NCBI GenBank assembly: GCA_964620045.1
Contig: CAZUJL010000001.1
Span: 124,001-188,000 of the forward strand
DNA length: 64,000 nucleotides
Direction of reading: 5' to 3'
Source of the DNA: VFKU01 sp964620045
GTDB taxonomy: Bacteria > Hydrogenedentota > Hydrogenedentia > Hydrogenedentales > GCA-2746185
Shown here piece by piece: positions 1-7,996 of the stretch. The translations under genes and the position numbers were made by a program. Within the stretch, counting starts at the first letter, position 1. Every line of letters starts with the position of its first letter. The notes beneath the pieces were generated by a model. It was not told the DNA's origin. It saw only the letters and a list, made by a program, of their open reading frames with translations, and ran no database searches.

Positions 1-2
1 GG

Positions 3-797
3 CTGCGCGCGCTGCATCCTGATTGCGTATTCATCGCGCTGCACGGCCCCTTCGGCGAAGACGGCCGCATGCAGGGCATGCTCGACCTGATGGGCATCCC
101 ATACACAGGTTCTGGCTGCGCGGCAAGCGGCCTCTCGATGGACAAGATCCGCGCGAAAGCCGTCGCACAACACGGCGGCATCAAGGTTGCCGAGCAACTG
201 GTGTTCACGCGCCACGAGTGGGACAAGAACCGCGCGGCGATCACGAAGCGCGTCGGCACGCAGCTTGGGTTCCCGTGTGTGATCAAGAACCCGACCCAGG
301 GCTCGAGCCTCGGCATGGCGATCCCGCAGACGGCGGCGGAGTTCGAGACGGCGGTGCCGGAAGTGATGCATTTCGGCGGCACGATTCTGGTCGAACGCTA
401 CCTGAACGGCCTCGAACTGACCTGTGGCGTGCTCGATCTGGACGAAGAAACGGGCGCCTACGCCCTGCCGGTGACTGAAATCCGGCCTGTAAAGGCGAAA
501 TTTTTCGATTACACGGCCAAATACACCGCCGGCGCAACGAAAGAAATCACGCCCGCGCAAATCGAAGACAAGCTGCGCGACCACGTGCAGGCGATGGCCG
601 TGCGTGCGCATGAACTCATGGGTTGTCGGGGTTTCAGCCGAAGCGATATGATCGTCTCGGACGCCGAGGTCTACTGGCTGGAGATCAACACGATCCCCGG
701 CATGACGGAGACCTCGTTGATTCCCCAAATGGCGGCGGCGGCGGGCATCAGCTTTTCGGAACTGGTCGGGAAGCTGGTCGAAGCCGCGATGGCGTAA
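3..797 (+). CDS. ddl: D-alanine--D-alanine ligase, 5'-truncated by the window edge
   Basis: Joins two D-alanines with ATP to make the dipeptide at the tip of the peptidoglycan stem; cytoplasmic. Only the last 264 residues are present, because the frame is already open at the first bases of the window. Visible family motifs are HGPFGEDG near the start, the ATP-grasp glycine-rich segment KNPTQGSSLGM, and the metal-binding end motif EINTIPGMT. The missing part should be about 50 to 90 residues of N-terminal domain. It lies 9 bases upstream of dapF on the same strand, so the pair forms a small cell-wall precursor cluster. Family assignment is secure; the start cannot be seen. Confidence 0.95.
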   Translation: MRALHPDCVFIALHGPFGEDGRMQGMLDLMGIPYTGSGCAASGLSMDKIRAKAVAQHGGIKVAEQLVFTRHEWDKNRAAITKRVGTQLGFPCVIKNPTQGSSLGMAIPQTAAEFETAVPEVMHFGGTILVERYLNGLELTCGVLDLDEETGAYALPVTEIRPVKAKFFDYTAKYTAGATKEITPAQIEDKLRDHVQAMAVRAHELMGCRGFSRSDMIVSDAEVYWLEINTIPGMTETSLIPQMAAAAGISFSELVGKLVEAAMA

Positions 798-806
798 GTT
801 TTCGGA

Positions 807-1664
807 TTGGATTCGAAGTTGATTAGCTATACCAAATTGCACGGGCTCGGAAACGACTACCTATTCATTGAGTCCGAGAAAAACAAGATTGCGGACCCGG
901 CGGAACTGTCGCGCCAGATGAGCCACCGGCATTTGGGTGCCGGCTCGGACGGCATCATCCTCATCATGCCGCCCGCGAACGGGGGCGACTTCCGCATGCG
1001 GATGTTCAATGCCGACGGCAGCGAGTCCGGCACCTGCGGCAACGGCATCCGGTGCTTCGCGAAGTATGTGTTCGAACACGGCCTCACGAAGAAGACTGAT
1101 TTTGTGATCGAGACCGGCGCGGGTCCGAACCGCGTGCAGTTGCATGTGGCCGGCAGCACGGTGAAGACCGTGCGCTCCAACATGGGCCGGCCGAAGTTCG
1201 ATCGCGCGGACATCCCCATGATCGGCGCGCCGGGCCAGGTTGTGGAAGAGCCGCTGGACGTTGAGGGCAAAACTTACAAAATCACCTGCGTGAATGTGGG
1301 CAATCCGCACGCAGTCATTTTCGTGGACGATGCGACCAAGGTTGATCTGACGGCCATCGGGCCGAAGATTGAACACCACGCCAAGTTTCCGCAGCGCACG
1401 AATGTCGAGTTCGTGACCGTGAAGGATCGCGCGAACATCGTGATGCGAATCTGGGAACGCGGCAGCGGCGTGACGATGGCGAGCGGCAGCGGCTCCTGCG
1501 GCTCGGCGCTGGCGTCGATGATCACGAACCGCACCGACAAAAAAGTAAACGTGCACCTTGTGTACGGCTCGCTCGCGATCGAATGGGCAGAAGACGGCAA
1601 TGTGTATCAGGAAGGCCCCGCCACGGAGGTGTACTCCGGCGTGTGGCCCAACGGCGCAGCCTAG
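807..1664 (+). CDS. dapF: Diaminopimelate epimerase with one catalytic Cys replaced by Ser
   Basis: Converts LL- to meso-diaminopimelate for lysine and peptidoglycan synthesis, normally by a two-cysteine, two-base mechanism without cofactor. The 285-residue length is normal. The N-terminal KLHGLGNDYLF and the first active-site block SGTCGNGIRCFA (Cys77) are intact. In the second block the family pattern ACG(S/T)GAC reads ASGSGSC, so the position of the second catalytic Cys is Ser226; a Cys remains four residues later. The upstream Glu-Arg of the substrate-binding WERGSG segment is kept. The start is TTG at 807; a second TTG at 819 would fit the family N-terminus equally well. The gene follows ddl closely. 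Epimerase identity is clear; catalytic competence is open. Confidence 0.9.
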   Translation: MDSKLISYTKLHGLGNDYLFIESEKNKIADPAELSRQMSHRHLGAGSDGIILIMPPANGGDFRMRMFNADGSESGTCGNGIRCFAKYVFEHGLTKKTDFVIETGAGPNRVQLHVAGSTVKTVRSNMGRPKFDRADIPMIGAPGQVVEEPLDVEGKTYKITCVNVGNPHAVIFVDDATKVDLTAIGPKIEHHAKFPQRTNVEFVTVKDRANIVMRIWERGSGVTMASGSGSCGSALASMITNRTDKKVNVHLVYGSLAIEWAEDGNVYQEGPATEVYSGVWPNGAA

Positions 1665-1676
1665 GTCACGCGGACG

Positions 1677-2297
1677 ATGCCGCTAAAGGTCGCCGTGCTC
1701 CTTTCGGGCAACGGTTCGACCCTGCAAAACATCCTCGATCGCATCCCGACGGGCGAGCTTGATGTGAACGTCGTTTGCGTCGTCGGGTCGCGCGCGGACG
1801 CGTATGGCCTCGAACGCGCGCGCAAGGCCGGCATTCCGGCGATCGCCGTGCCCCGCAAGGACTACGCGAACGCGCAACTGTTTGGCGACGCGGTGTGGCG
1901 CGAGGTGCGCGTGCACGAGCCGGGCCTCGTCGTGCTGGCGGGATTCATGAGCCTGTTGCCGATTCCGCCGGATTTCCGCGGACGCATCATGAATGTGCAT
2001 CCGGCGCTGATTCCCGCGTTTTCGGGCAAAGGCATGTATGGCCACCACGTGCACGAGGCCGTGCTGGCCTATGGCGCAAAACTCACCGGCGTCACCGTGC
2101 ATTTCGTGGATGAGGTCTATGATCGCGGGCCCGTGATCCTGCAGAGCCCGGTGCCGGTGCTCGAAGACGACACGGCGGACACGCTCGCCGCGCGCGTGCA
2201 GGCCGAGGAACGCGAGCTGTATCCCAAGGCGATCCAGTTATTCGCCGAAGGACGCCTGCGCATCGAAGAGCGCCGTGTGCGGATTTTGCCGAAGTGA
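1677..2297 (+). CDS. purN: Phosphoribosylglycinamide formyltransferase (PurN)
   Basis: Transfers the formyl group of 10-formyl-tetrahydrofolate to GAR, the third step of purine synthesis, in the cytoplasm. The 206-residue length matches the family. Visible are the N-terminal LLSGNGSTLQNIL phosphate-binding loop, the catalytic block NVHPALIPAF (Asn106, His108) and the segment VDEVYDRGPVI with the catalytic Asp near residue 145. It starts 12 bases after dapF, and its stop overlaps the GTG of the next gene by four bases (GTGA), which suggests translational coupling. A second formyltransferase step of the pathway is encoded near the other end of the window (AICAR transformylase, 60746-61858). Confidence 0.95.
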   Translation: MPLKVAVLLSGNGSTLQNILDRIPTGELDVNVVCVVGSRADAYGLERARKAGIPAIAVPRKDYANAQLFGDAVWREVRVHEPGLVVLAGFMSLLPIPPDFRGRIMNVHPALIPAFSGKGMYGHHVHEAVLAYGAKLTGVTVHFVDEVYDRGPVILQSPVPVLEDDTADTLAARVQAEERELYPKAIQLFAEGRLRIEERRVRILPK

Positions 2298-2947
2298 TTA
2301 CGGTTGGTTTTGATCTCGATGGCACGCTGATCGATTCCACGGACGCGATTGTGGAATCATTTTTCCATACCTTCCGCACGCTCGATCATCCGATACCCAC
2401 ACGCGATGCCATCGTCTCCACGATCAGCGCGACACTCGAAGACCAATTTAGGCTGTTCCCGAAACTCGATCACGCGGAGGCCGTCCGGGTCTACCGCGAA
2501 CACTATGTGCGCACCGCGCCGTCGACGACGCTGCTGTTGCCGGGAGTGCTTGAGGCGCTCGCACAGTTGCAGGCGGCGGGCGTGCGGATGGGTGTCGCGA
2601 CGTCGAAACGGCGCTCGTCCGCCGAGCCGATCCTGCGTTATCTCAAAATAGATCATCACTTCGAAGTGTGCATCGGGCCGGAAGACGTCACGCGCCACAA
2701 GCCGGATCCGGAACCCTTGCACGCGCTCATGCAGCGGATGGGCATCACCGATCGCGAAAAATTTGTGTACATCGGGGACACCCCCTACGACGCCAACGCG
2801 GCCAAAGCCGCCGGCATACCCTTCGTGGGCCTAACGACTGGCTACGCGACCCGGGCGCAGCTTGAGGCGTGTGGGGCGGGGAAAATCGTTGACACGATCG
2901 CGGACGCGGTTAATTGTGTGCTAAATGGCTGCATCCGCACGAGTTAG
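2294..2947 (+). CDS. HAD-superfamily phosphatase, phosphoglycolate phosphatase-like
   Basis: A small-molecule phosphatase of the haloacid dehalogenase superfamily, probably acting on a phosphorylated metabolite in the cytoplasm. The 217-residue protein has all four HAD motifs: FDLDGTLID at the N-terminus (nucleophile Asp7, acid/base Asp9), VATSKRRS in the middle, the KPDPEP segment with the motif III Lys region, and YIGDTPYDANAAKAAG with the magnesium-binding acid. A helical cap domain lies between motifs I and II (about residues 18 to 80), as in Gph and PpaX. The GTG start overlaps purN by four bases. The exact substrate cannot be read from sequence; phosphoglycolate or pyrophosphate are the usual candidates. 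Confidence 0.85.
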   Translation: MITVGFDLDGTLIDSTDAIVESFFHTFRTLDHPIPTRDAIVSTISATLEDQFRLFPKLDHAEAVRVYREHYVRTAPSTTLLLPGVLEALAQLQAAGVRMGVATSKRRSSAEPILRYLKIDHHFEVCIGPEDVTRHKPDPEPLHALMQRMGITDREKFVYIGDTPYDANAAKAAGIPFVGLTTGYATRAQLEACGAGKIVDTIADAVNCVLNGCIRTS

Positions 2948-2958
2948 CGCACAATTTG

Positions 2959-2988
2959 TTGACAGATCTCCGGCCCGCCCACTACAAT
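2959..2988 (+). promoter_or_regulatory. Sigma-70-type promoter for the zinc-ribbon/TPR module
   Basis: TTGACA at 2959-2964 and TACAAT at 2983-2988 with an 18-base spacer, a near-consensus housekeeping promoter. Predicted transcription starts near 2995, about 30 bases before the GTG of the first gene of the module. Confidence 0.75.
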
Positions 2989-3027
2989 CAGCCCTGACCT
3001 TTAGACCATAGGACATCGTGGCAGGCA

Positions 3028-3237
3028 GTGACCGGTCTGAATCAGAGCGGAGCCATATATCTGGCCGTGATGCTGGGTGTCATTGTGGTGATCACGGCGA
3101 TGGTTGTGCCGCCCATGTTGTTCAAGAAATGTGCCGGATGTGGCAAGCGTAGCTTGCTGGATGCAACGGAGTGCAAGCACTGTAAGCAACCCTTCCCCGC
3201 GGATGACGGCCCGAGCGGCGGCCGCCGCCCTCTCTAG
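3028..3237 (+). CDS. Small single-pass membrane protein with one zinc ribbon
   Basis: A 69-residue protein with one hydrophobic segment (about residues 8 to 31), followed by a compact zinc-ribbon with two CxxC pairs (Cys35/Cys38 and Cys49/Cys52) and a short Gly/Arg-rich tail. The start is GTG at 3028, about 33 bases after a predicted transcription start. It is followed after 12 bases by a larger protein that also combines zinc ribbons with a membrane segment, so the two probably work together. I do not recognise a named family; the ribbon resembles the double-zinc-ribbon or DUF-type ribbons that act as metal-stabilised docking modules. Function unknown. Confidence 0.7.
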   Translation: MTGLNQSGAIYLAVMLGVIVVITAMVVPPMLFKKCAGCGKRSLLDATECKHCKQPFPADDGPSGGRRPL

Positions 3238-3249
3238 GAGGTAGGCCCG

Positions 3250-4830
3250 GTGGCAAACACCATCAATTGCCCGGTATGCGGCAAGCTGACCGATTCCCGG
3301 CTGGATAGCTGTCCCCATTGCGGCGGCTACTTGAAGTCTCGCCGGCAAAAGCAGGCTCCACCGGCCGCGGCTGCCGGCAAATCACGCAAGACCTGCCCGC
3401 GCTGCGGCTCCGCCGTTCAAGAAGGCGACATCATCTGCGTTGCGTGCGGCACGAACCTCCTGACCGGTCAAAAGATTGTCGACGAAGCGCGGCTGCGCCA
3501 ACGACAACGGACCTTCCCCACGGCGTGGCTGGTGGGCGGCGGCATCGCCGTGTTGCTGGTCGTCGTGATTGGCATGTTGTGGATCTTCGCCGTCACGCGC
3601 GATTCGCTGAGCCAGGCGCGGCGGCTTGCCGACGATGGCCGCACGATGGACGCCATCAATCTGCTGCAAGAATATGTGCAGCGCGTGCCGAATGATGCCC
3701 CGGCGCTGATGGAACTGGCTCGCCTGCAGTGGAGCATTCAGCAATACGACGACGCCGCGATCAATTTCGCCAAAGTCGCCAATCTCGAGCCACAAAATGC
3801 CGAAGCGGCGCTCTTCGCGGCACGCGCGGCGGCACGCAGCGGTTCAGCATCGCCGCGCGAACTGGCCGCGCTGCTGGAAGACGCCGCCAAACTCGAAAAA
3901 GATGACGCGGGCCTCTGGTATACGCTCGCGCTCGCGCGCGGCGCGGCAGGCAACAACGCCGGCGCTGTCGAAGCGCTCAAGCGCGTGGTGGAGTTGCGCG
4001 CGACCGACGATTCCGCGCACCTCACGCTCGGCGTGGCGCATGGATTGAACGGTGAACTGGAGGCCGCCGAGACGGAATTCCTGACGGTGGGTCCGGGCGA
4101 ACGCAAGGGTGAGGCGCTGGCGGGTCTGGGATTTCTGGCGTTGATGAAAGGCAACAACGCCGATGCCCCGCGCCGGCTTTCCGAAGCCGTGGCGGCGGGC
4201 AATCTCCCGTCAGCCGCGCAGGTCAATCTTGCGCTGGGCCGCATGCAGTTGGAGCAAGGCCAGTTTGCCGAGGCGCAAGCGAGCCTGGAAGGCGCGCTTG
4301 CGGCGGACTCAAACAACCGGCACGCGCGGTTCCTGCACGGGCTGTGTCTGCAGGCGCGTAATCGTCCGCAGGAAGCATTGCAAGACTTCGAGACGCTCAT
4401 GGGATCGCCGGGCGACTTCGCCGGCGAGGCCGCGATTCAGGCCGCCGACATCAACGTAACGCTAAACGTTCCGGATCGGGCGCGGCGCGCGCTGGAAGCA
4501 GCGGCGCGCGCGAGCGCGAAAACGGCGGCGTTCTTTACCGTGCAGGGCCGGCTCGCGCTGGCCACGCAAGACGAAGAAGGCGCGATGTCCAACTTCGAGA
4601 CTGCCGTGCGTACGGATCCGTCGTATGCCGGCGCGTATCTGGAACGTGGACTGATGTACATCCGGCGCGATGCGATTGCACAGGGGCTCGCCGATCTCGA
4701 CACCTACCTGAAACTCGTGGGTGATCGCGGCACGGGCACGCGGATTGAAGAAGTGCGGGCGCTGGCGGATCAATTACGCCAGACCGGACAACCGGGAGCC
4801 ACGCAAGTAGCCAGGGAGAACCGCGGATGA
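3250..4830 (+). CDS. Membrane-anchored TPR protein with two N-terminal zinc ribbons
   Basis: This 526-residue protein has two zinc ribbons before the membrane (Cys7, Cys10, Cys21, Cys24, then Cys49, Cys52, Cys63, Cys66), a basic linker, one transmembrane helix (about 92 to 115), and then about 390 residues of tetratricopeptide-like helical repeats. If the positive-inside rule holds for the Arg-rich stretch just before the helix, the ribbons are cytoplasmic and the TPR array is periplasmic. A strong AGGAGGT ribosome site precedes the GTG start at 3250. The stop overlaps the next ATG by four bases. TPR arrays usually scaffold protein complexes; no enzymatic motif is visible. Specific function unknown. 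Confidence 0.75.
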   Translation: MANTINCPVCGKLTDSRLDSCPHCGGYLKSRRQKQAPPAAAAGKSRKTCPRCGSAVQEGDIICVACGTNLLTGQKIVDEARLRQRQRTFPTAWLVGGGIAVLLVVVIGMLWIFAVTRDSLSQARRLADDGRTMDAINLLQEYVQRVPNDAPALMELARLQWSIQQYDDAAINFAKVANLEPQNAEAALFAARAAARSGSASPRELAALLEDAAKLEKDDAGLWYTLALARGAAGNNAGAVEALKRVVELRATDDSAHLTLGVAHGLNGELEAAETEFLTVGPGERKGEALAGLGFLALMKGNNADAPRRLSEAVAAGNLPSAAQVNLALGRMQLEQGQFAEAQASLEGALAADSNNRHARFLHGLCLQARNRPQEALQDFETLMGSPGDFAGEAAIQAADINVTLNVPDRARRALEAAARASAKTAAFFTVQGRLALATQDEEGAMSNFETAVRTDPSYAGAYLERGLMYIRRDAIAQGLADLDTYLKLVGDRGTGTRIEEVRALADQLRQTGQPGATQVARENRG

Positions 4831-6257
4831 CCTCGGCGCGTCAATGGTTGGCAGGCAGCGCGGCGGCCGCGCTCTTTGGATTTGGCGTGTGCACTGGCGC
4901 TTACGCGTGGGGACCAACTACGCGTACTGCTGTCGTCGCCGCGGGCACGCACCTGCTCGGGCAGGACTCTTCGTTCACGCTATCGCGTTCGCTCAAGAAC
5001 GTGATGATGGGCGCGGAACTTTCCGAGGAAGACTTTAACAAACAGTTTCCGCTGTACGCGGTCGATCCGGTTGGCGCGATCCAGCGCGAGATGGTCCTGC
5101 TGCAGACGATGAAATCGAGTCGCATCGATCCGTATTACGCGTTCAGGCTCGGCGTGCTGGGCCGCATGGTGGCGAGCGCGACGGCGCCGCTGTCGCACGG
5201 CAGCACCACGCAGGGCCGCTATTACGCCGATGTGGACAATGCCATCGCGCGCACGAATCTGACCCCGGCGGCCCGCAAGTTTGTCGATCCACGGGCCTAT
5301 TTCAGCCTGATGCAAAGCCAGGCGGCCTCGAACGAGCGCACGATCGAGCTGGAATATCAGGCAGGCGTCGGATTCAATGGGATTGCGCGCGCCTCGCTAT
5401 CGCAGGATGCCAGCCGCTCGGTGAACGCCGTGGCGGACACCTGGCACACGCTGCTGACCGCACCGGCGGCCGCCTTTGAACAACCCACCGCGGCCAAGCG
5501 CGAATATATCCTCGGCGCGATGGATTTCTATCTGAAGCAGAAAAATCTCGTCGAGGCGCAGGCGTCCTACACGCTCGCGATGAACGAAAACCTAATCGAC
5601 ACCAACACGCAAAAGCAGATCGGCGATTTGTACTTCGCGAACGGCCTGTACGACCAGGCGATTGTCGAGTATCAGAAAATTCTGGCGAAGGATCCCGGCC
5701 AGCGGGACGTGGTCGAACGCGTGGCGAAATTTTACGAGATGACGGGCGACACGGCCGTGGATTCCGACAAGCTGGAAGCCGCGCGCGAAGCATACGCCAA
5801 GGCGGTTGAAGCCAATAGTCTGCACCCGGATGCGCAGCGCAAGCTGCTGAACGTTGAAGCCAAAATTTTCGCGCGCGAAGAGCGCCTGGCGCAGCAGCGC
5901 GCGGCGATCGAAGAAGCACAGGCGATTGAGAGTCGCGCCGAAGAAGCCGCCATCCGCCACGACTATGCGGCGGCGATCTCGCTGTTGCGCGATGCCGAGC
6001 AGCGCTACGGGAGCGTGACCGAAGAATTCGCGGCGGAATCGCACGAAGCCACCAACGGCGCGCGCACGGTGATGATGCGCACGAAGGAACTCAAGCAGGA
6101 ACTGATCGACAATTCCGCGAGCCTGAGCGGTTCCGGCGCGGCCTTTGATGCGCGGCAGATCGCGGGTCAAACGCCGGACGTGAGCCGCAAGGCGCTCGAA
6201 GACATGCTGCAGTCCGAATACCGCGACGCCGTGCAGGCGCTCGGCCAGCAGCCCTAA
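4827..6257 (+). CDS. Exported TPR/coiled-coil protein of unknown function
   Basis: A 476-residue protein with an N-terminal signal peptide (hydrophobic stretch to about residue 27, ending near GAYAWG), a central region with TPR-like helices around residues 225 to 300 (for example the segment around LYFANGLYDQAIVEYQKIL), and a long alanine- and glutamate-rich helical part to about residue 420 that is likely coiled-coil. The ATG overlaps the stop of the preceding zinc-ribbon/TPR gene (ATGA), so the two are probably translated together. It ends 15 bases from a convergent symporter gene. No known catalytic motif. Its likely role is as the periplasmic partner of the upstream membrane-anchored TPR protein; that is inference from gene order. 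Confidence 0.7.
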   Translation: MTSARQWLAGSAAAALFGFGVCTGAYAWGPTTRTAVVAAGTHLLGQDSSFTLSRSLKNVMMGAELSEEDFNKQFPLYAVDPVGAIQREMVLLQTMKSSRIDPYYAFRLGVLGRMVASATAPLSHGSTTQGRYYADVDNAIARTNLTPAARKFVDPRAYFSLMQSQAASNERTIELEYQAGVGFNGIARASLSQDASRSVNAVADTWHTLLTAPAAAFEQPTAAKREYILGAMDFYLKQKNLVEAQASYTLAMNENLIDTNTQKQIGDLYFANGLYDQAIVEYQKILAKDPGQRDVVERVAKFYEMTGDTAVDSDKLEAAREAYAKAVEANSLHPDAQRKLLNVEAKIFAREERLAQQRAAIEEAQAIESRAEEAAIRHDYAAAISLLRDAEQRYGSVTEEFAAESHEATNGARTVMMRTKELKQELIDNSASLSGSGAAFDARQIAGQTPDVSRKALEDMLQSEYRDAVQALGQQP

Positions 6258-6272
6258 CGCATCGCGCCGGAC

Positions 6273-7889
6273 TTATCGCGTCATCTTCATCTCGCCGGCA
6301 CGAAAGCGGCGGATATAGTCATCCGACATTGCCTTTACTTTTCCGGACAAGATAATCATTCCCAGAATGTTCGGGAACGCCAAACTGAGCAGAAGCATAT
6401 CGGCAAAGTCGATGACCGCGCCCAAACTCAGCAACGGCGCCACGCAAATGACGAGTACATATAGAATTCGATATGGTCTGATGCCACGGACCCCGAACAG
6501 ATATTCTGTCGCGCGTTCGCCGTAATATCCCCAGCCCAACACCGTGGACCACGCAAACGTAAAGATCGCAAGGCAGAGCAAGTAGTCTTCCAGCCCACCC
6601 AACTGCTGGAACGCGATGCGCGCAATGCCCACGCCTTCGGCATTTCCGGCCGCCTCATGCGCACCGGTGGAGAGAATTGCAAGCGCGGTCATTGTACAGA
6701 CGATAATCGTATCGACAAATGGCTCGAGGAGCGCGACATATCCTTCGCGCACCGGCTCGTCCGTCTTCGCCGCGGAGTGCGCAATGGCGGCAGAACCCAG
6801 ACCCGCCTCATTCGAGAACGCCGCGCGACGCGTGCCTTGCACAAGCACGCCAATGAACCCGCCGAATAGCGCATCCGGCCCGAAGGCGCCCTGGAAAATA
6901 CTGGCGAACATATTCGGAATTTGGGTGTAATTCAGTGCAAGGACGTACAAGGCCATCAGAATGTACAGGCCGCACATAAACGGCACGAGACGGCTGGTGA
7001 ACTCGCCGATGCGCTTGATCCCGCCGATGATGACCACGGCCGTCATTACTGCGATCACAATGCCAAGAAACAACTTAACGGCAAGCGGCGAACCGCTCTC
7101 GGGGAAAAAGGTCATGCTGAAGATGCTGACCGTCTGGTTGACCTGGAACATATTGCCCGCGGCAAATGCGGACATAATCGCGAAAACCGCGTACACGACG
7201 GCCATCACCTTCCCGATGCCGCCAATGCCCGCCTGTTTGAGGCCTTCTTCAAGATAGATCATCGGCCCGCCGAGGACGCGCCCATCCGGATTCACGCGGC
7301 GATACATATGCGCGAGCAGGCACTCGCTGCACTTCATGCTCATGCCGAAGAAAGCGGTAAACCACATCCAGAACACGGCGCCGGGACCGCCGAGCGTAAT
7401 GGCGACTGCAACACCGGCGATGTTGCCCAAACCTACCGTGCCGGCGAGCGCGGAAGCCAGCGCCTGGAAATGAGAGACTTCGCCGGGATCATCTACCTTG
7501 TCATACTTCCCGCGCACGAGATGGAAAGCATGGCGGAACATGCGGATGTTCAGGAAACCGTAACGAAACGTAAAGAAGATGCCGCCGAACAGAAGTGTAA
7601 CTACGATAAGAGGGAGGCCTACTCGGTCGCCGTTCTTAAAATTTCCCTCAGCCTTATATATTGGAAAAAACAGGACCTTGCTGAGCGGGGCGTTAATCGT
7701 GCTTGCCCACCAATCGTTGAATGGCTTCAATAACTCGTCGACACGCTGTGTCAATGTGAGTTCGGTGGGAGCCGTCGCTGCGGATTCAGGCGGAGCGTCC
7801 TGCGCGGATGCGGCCGTGAACACCGCCAGGAACAAGAACAACGTGACACATACAGACAGAAACAAGATGCGCGCCGAGGTCGAATTCAT
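6273..7889 (-). CDS. Sodium:alanine/glycine symporter (AGCS family)
   Basis: Inner-membrane carrier that imports alanine or glycine with sodium. The 538-residue protein carries the AGCS hallmarks: a segment around RYGFLNIRMFRHAF, the conserved ALAGTVGLGNIAGVAVA substrate/ion region, and EAGLGSAAIAHSAAKT in the second half. It is longer than the usual 440 to 480 residues because of an N-terminal extension with a cleavable-looking signal segment (to about residue 29) and a roughly 45-residue extracytoplasmic part before the first core helix. GGGGGA lies just before the ATG. A promoter (TTGATC, 17 bases, TATAAT) sits over the stop of the upstream NSS gene, so this gene can be expressed separately. 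Confidence 0.9.
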   Translation of the reverse strand: MNSTSARILFLSVCVTLFLFLAVFTAASAQDAPPESAATAPTELTLTQRVDELLKPFNDWWASTINAPLSKVLFFPIYKAEGNFKNGDRVGLPLIVVTLLFGGIFFTFRYGFLNIRMFRHAFHLVRGKYDKVDDPGEVSHFQALASALAGTVGLGNIAGVAVAITLGGPGAVFWMWFTAFFGMSMKCSECLLAHMYRRVNPDGRVLGGPMIYLEEGLKQAGIGGIGKVMAVVYAVFAIMSAFAAGNMFQVNQTVSIFSMTFFPESGSPLAVKLFLGIVIAVMTAVVIIGGIKRIGEFTSRLVPFMCGLYILMALYVLALNYTQIPNMFASIFQGAFGPDALFGGFIGVLVQGTRRAAFSNEAGLGSAAIAHSAAKTDEPVREGYVALLEPFVDTIIVCTMTALAILSTGAHEAAGNAEGVGIARIAFQQLGGLEDYLLCLAIFTFAWSTVLGWGYYGERATEYLFGVRGIRPYRILYVLVICVAPLLSLGAVIDFADMLLLSLAFPNILGMIILSGKVKAMSDDYIRRFRAGEMKMTR

Positions 7890-7967
7890 CAGTCCCCCAC
7901 AGTGATCCGTGATCGGGGTGATCGCGCCGCCTGCGCGGAACCGCCCGCCCCGCCGTAACCCGCGCGG

Positions 7968-7996
7968 ATTATAGGGGCCGATCGGAGCGCGATCAA
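7968..7996 (-). promoter_or_regulatory. Promoter of the AGCS symporter gene
   Basis: On the minus strand, TTGATC (7996-7991) and TATAAT (7973-7968) are separated by 17 bases. The -35 element overlaps the stop codon of the NSS gene. Predicted start of transcription is about 70 bases before the ATG. Confidence 0.65.
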
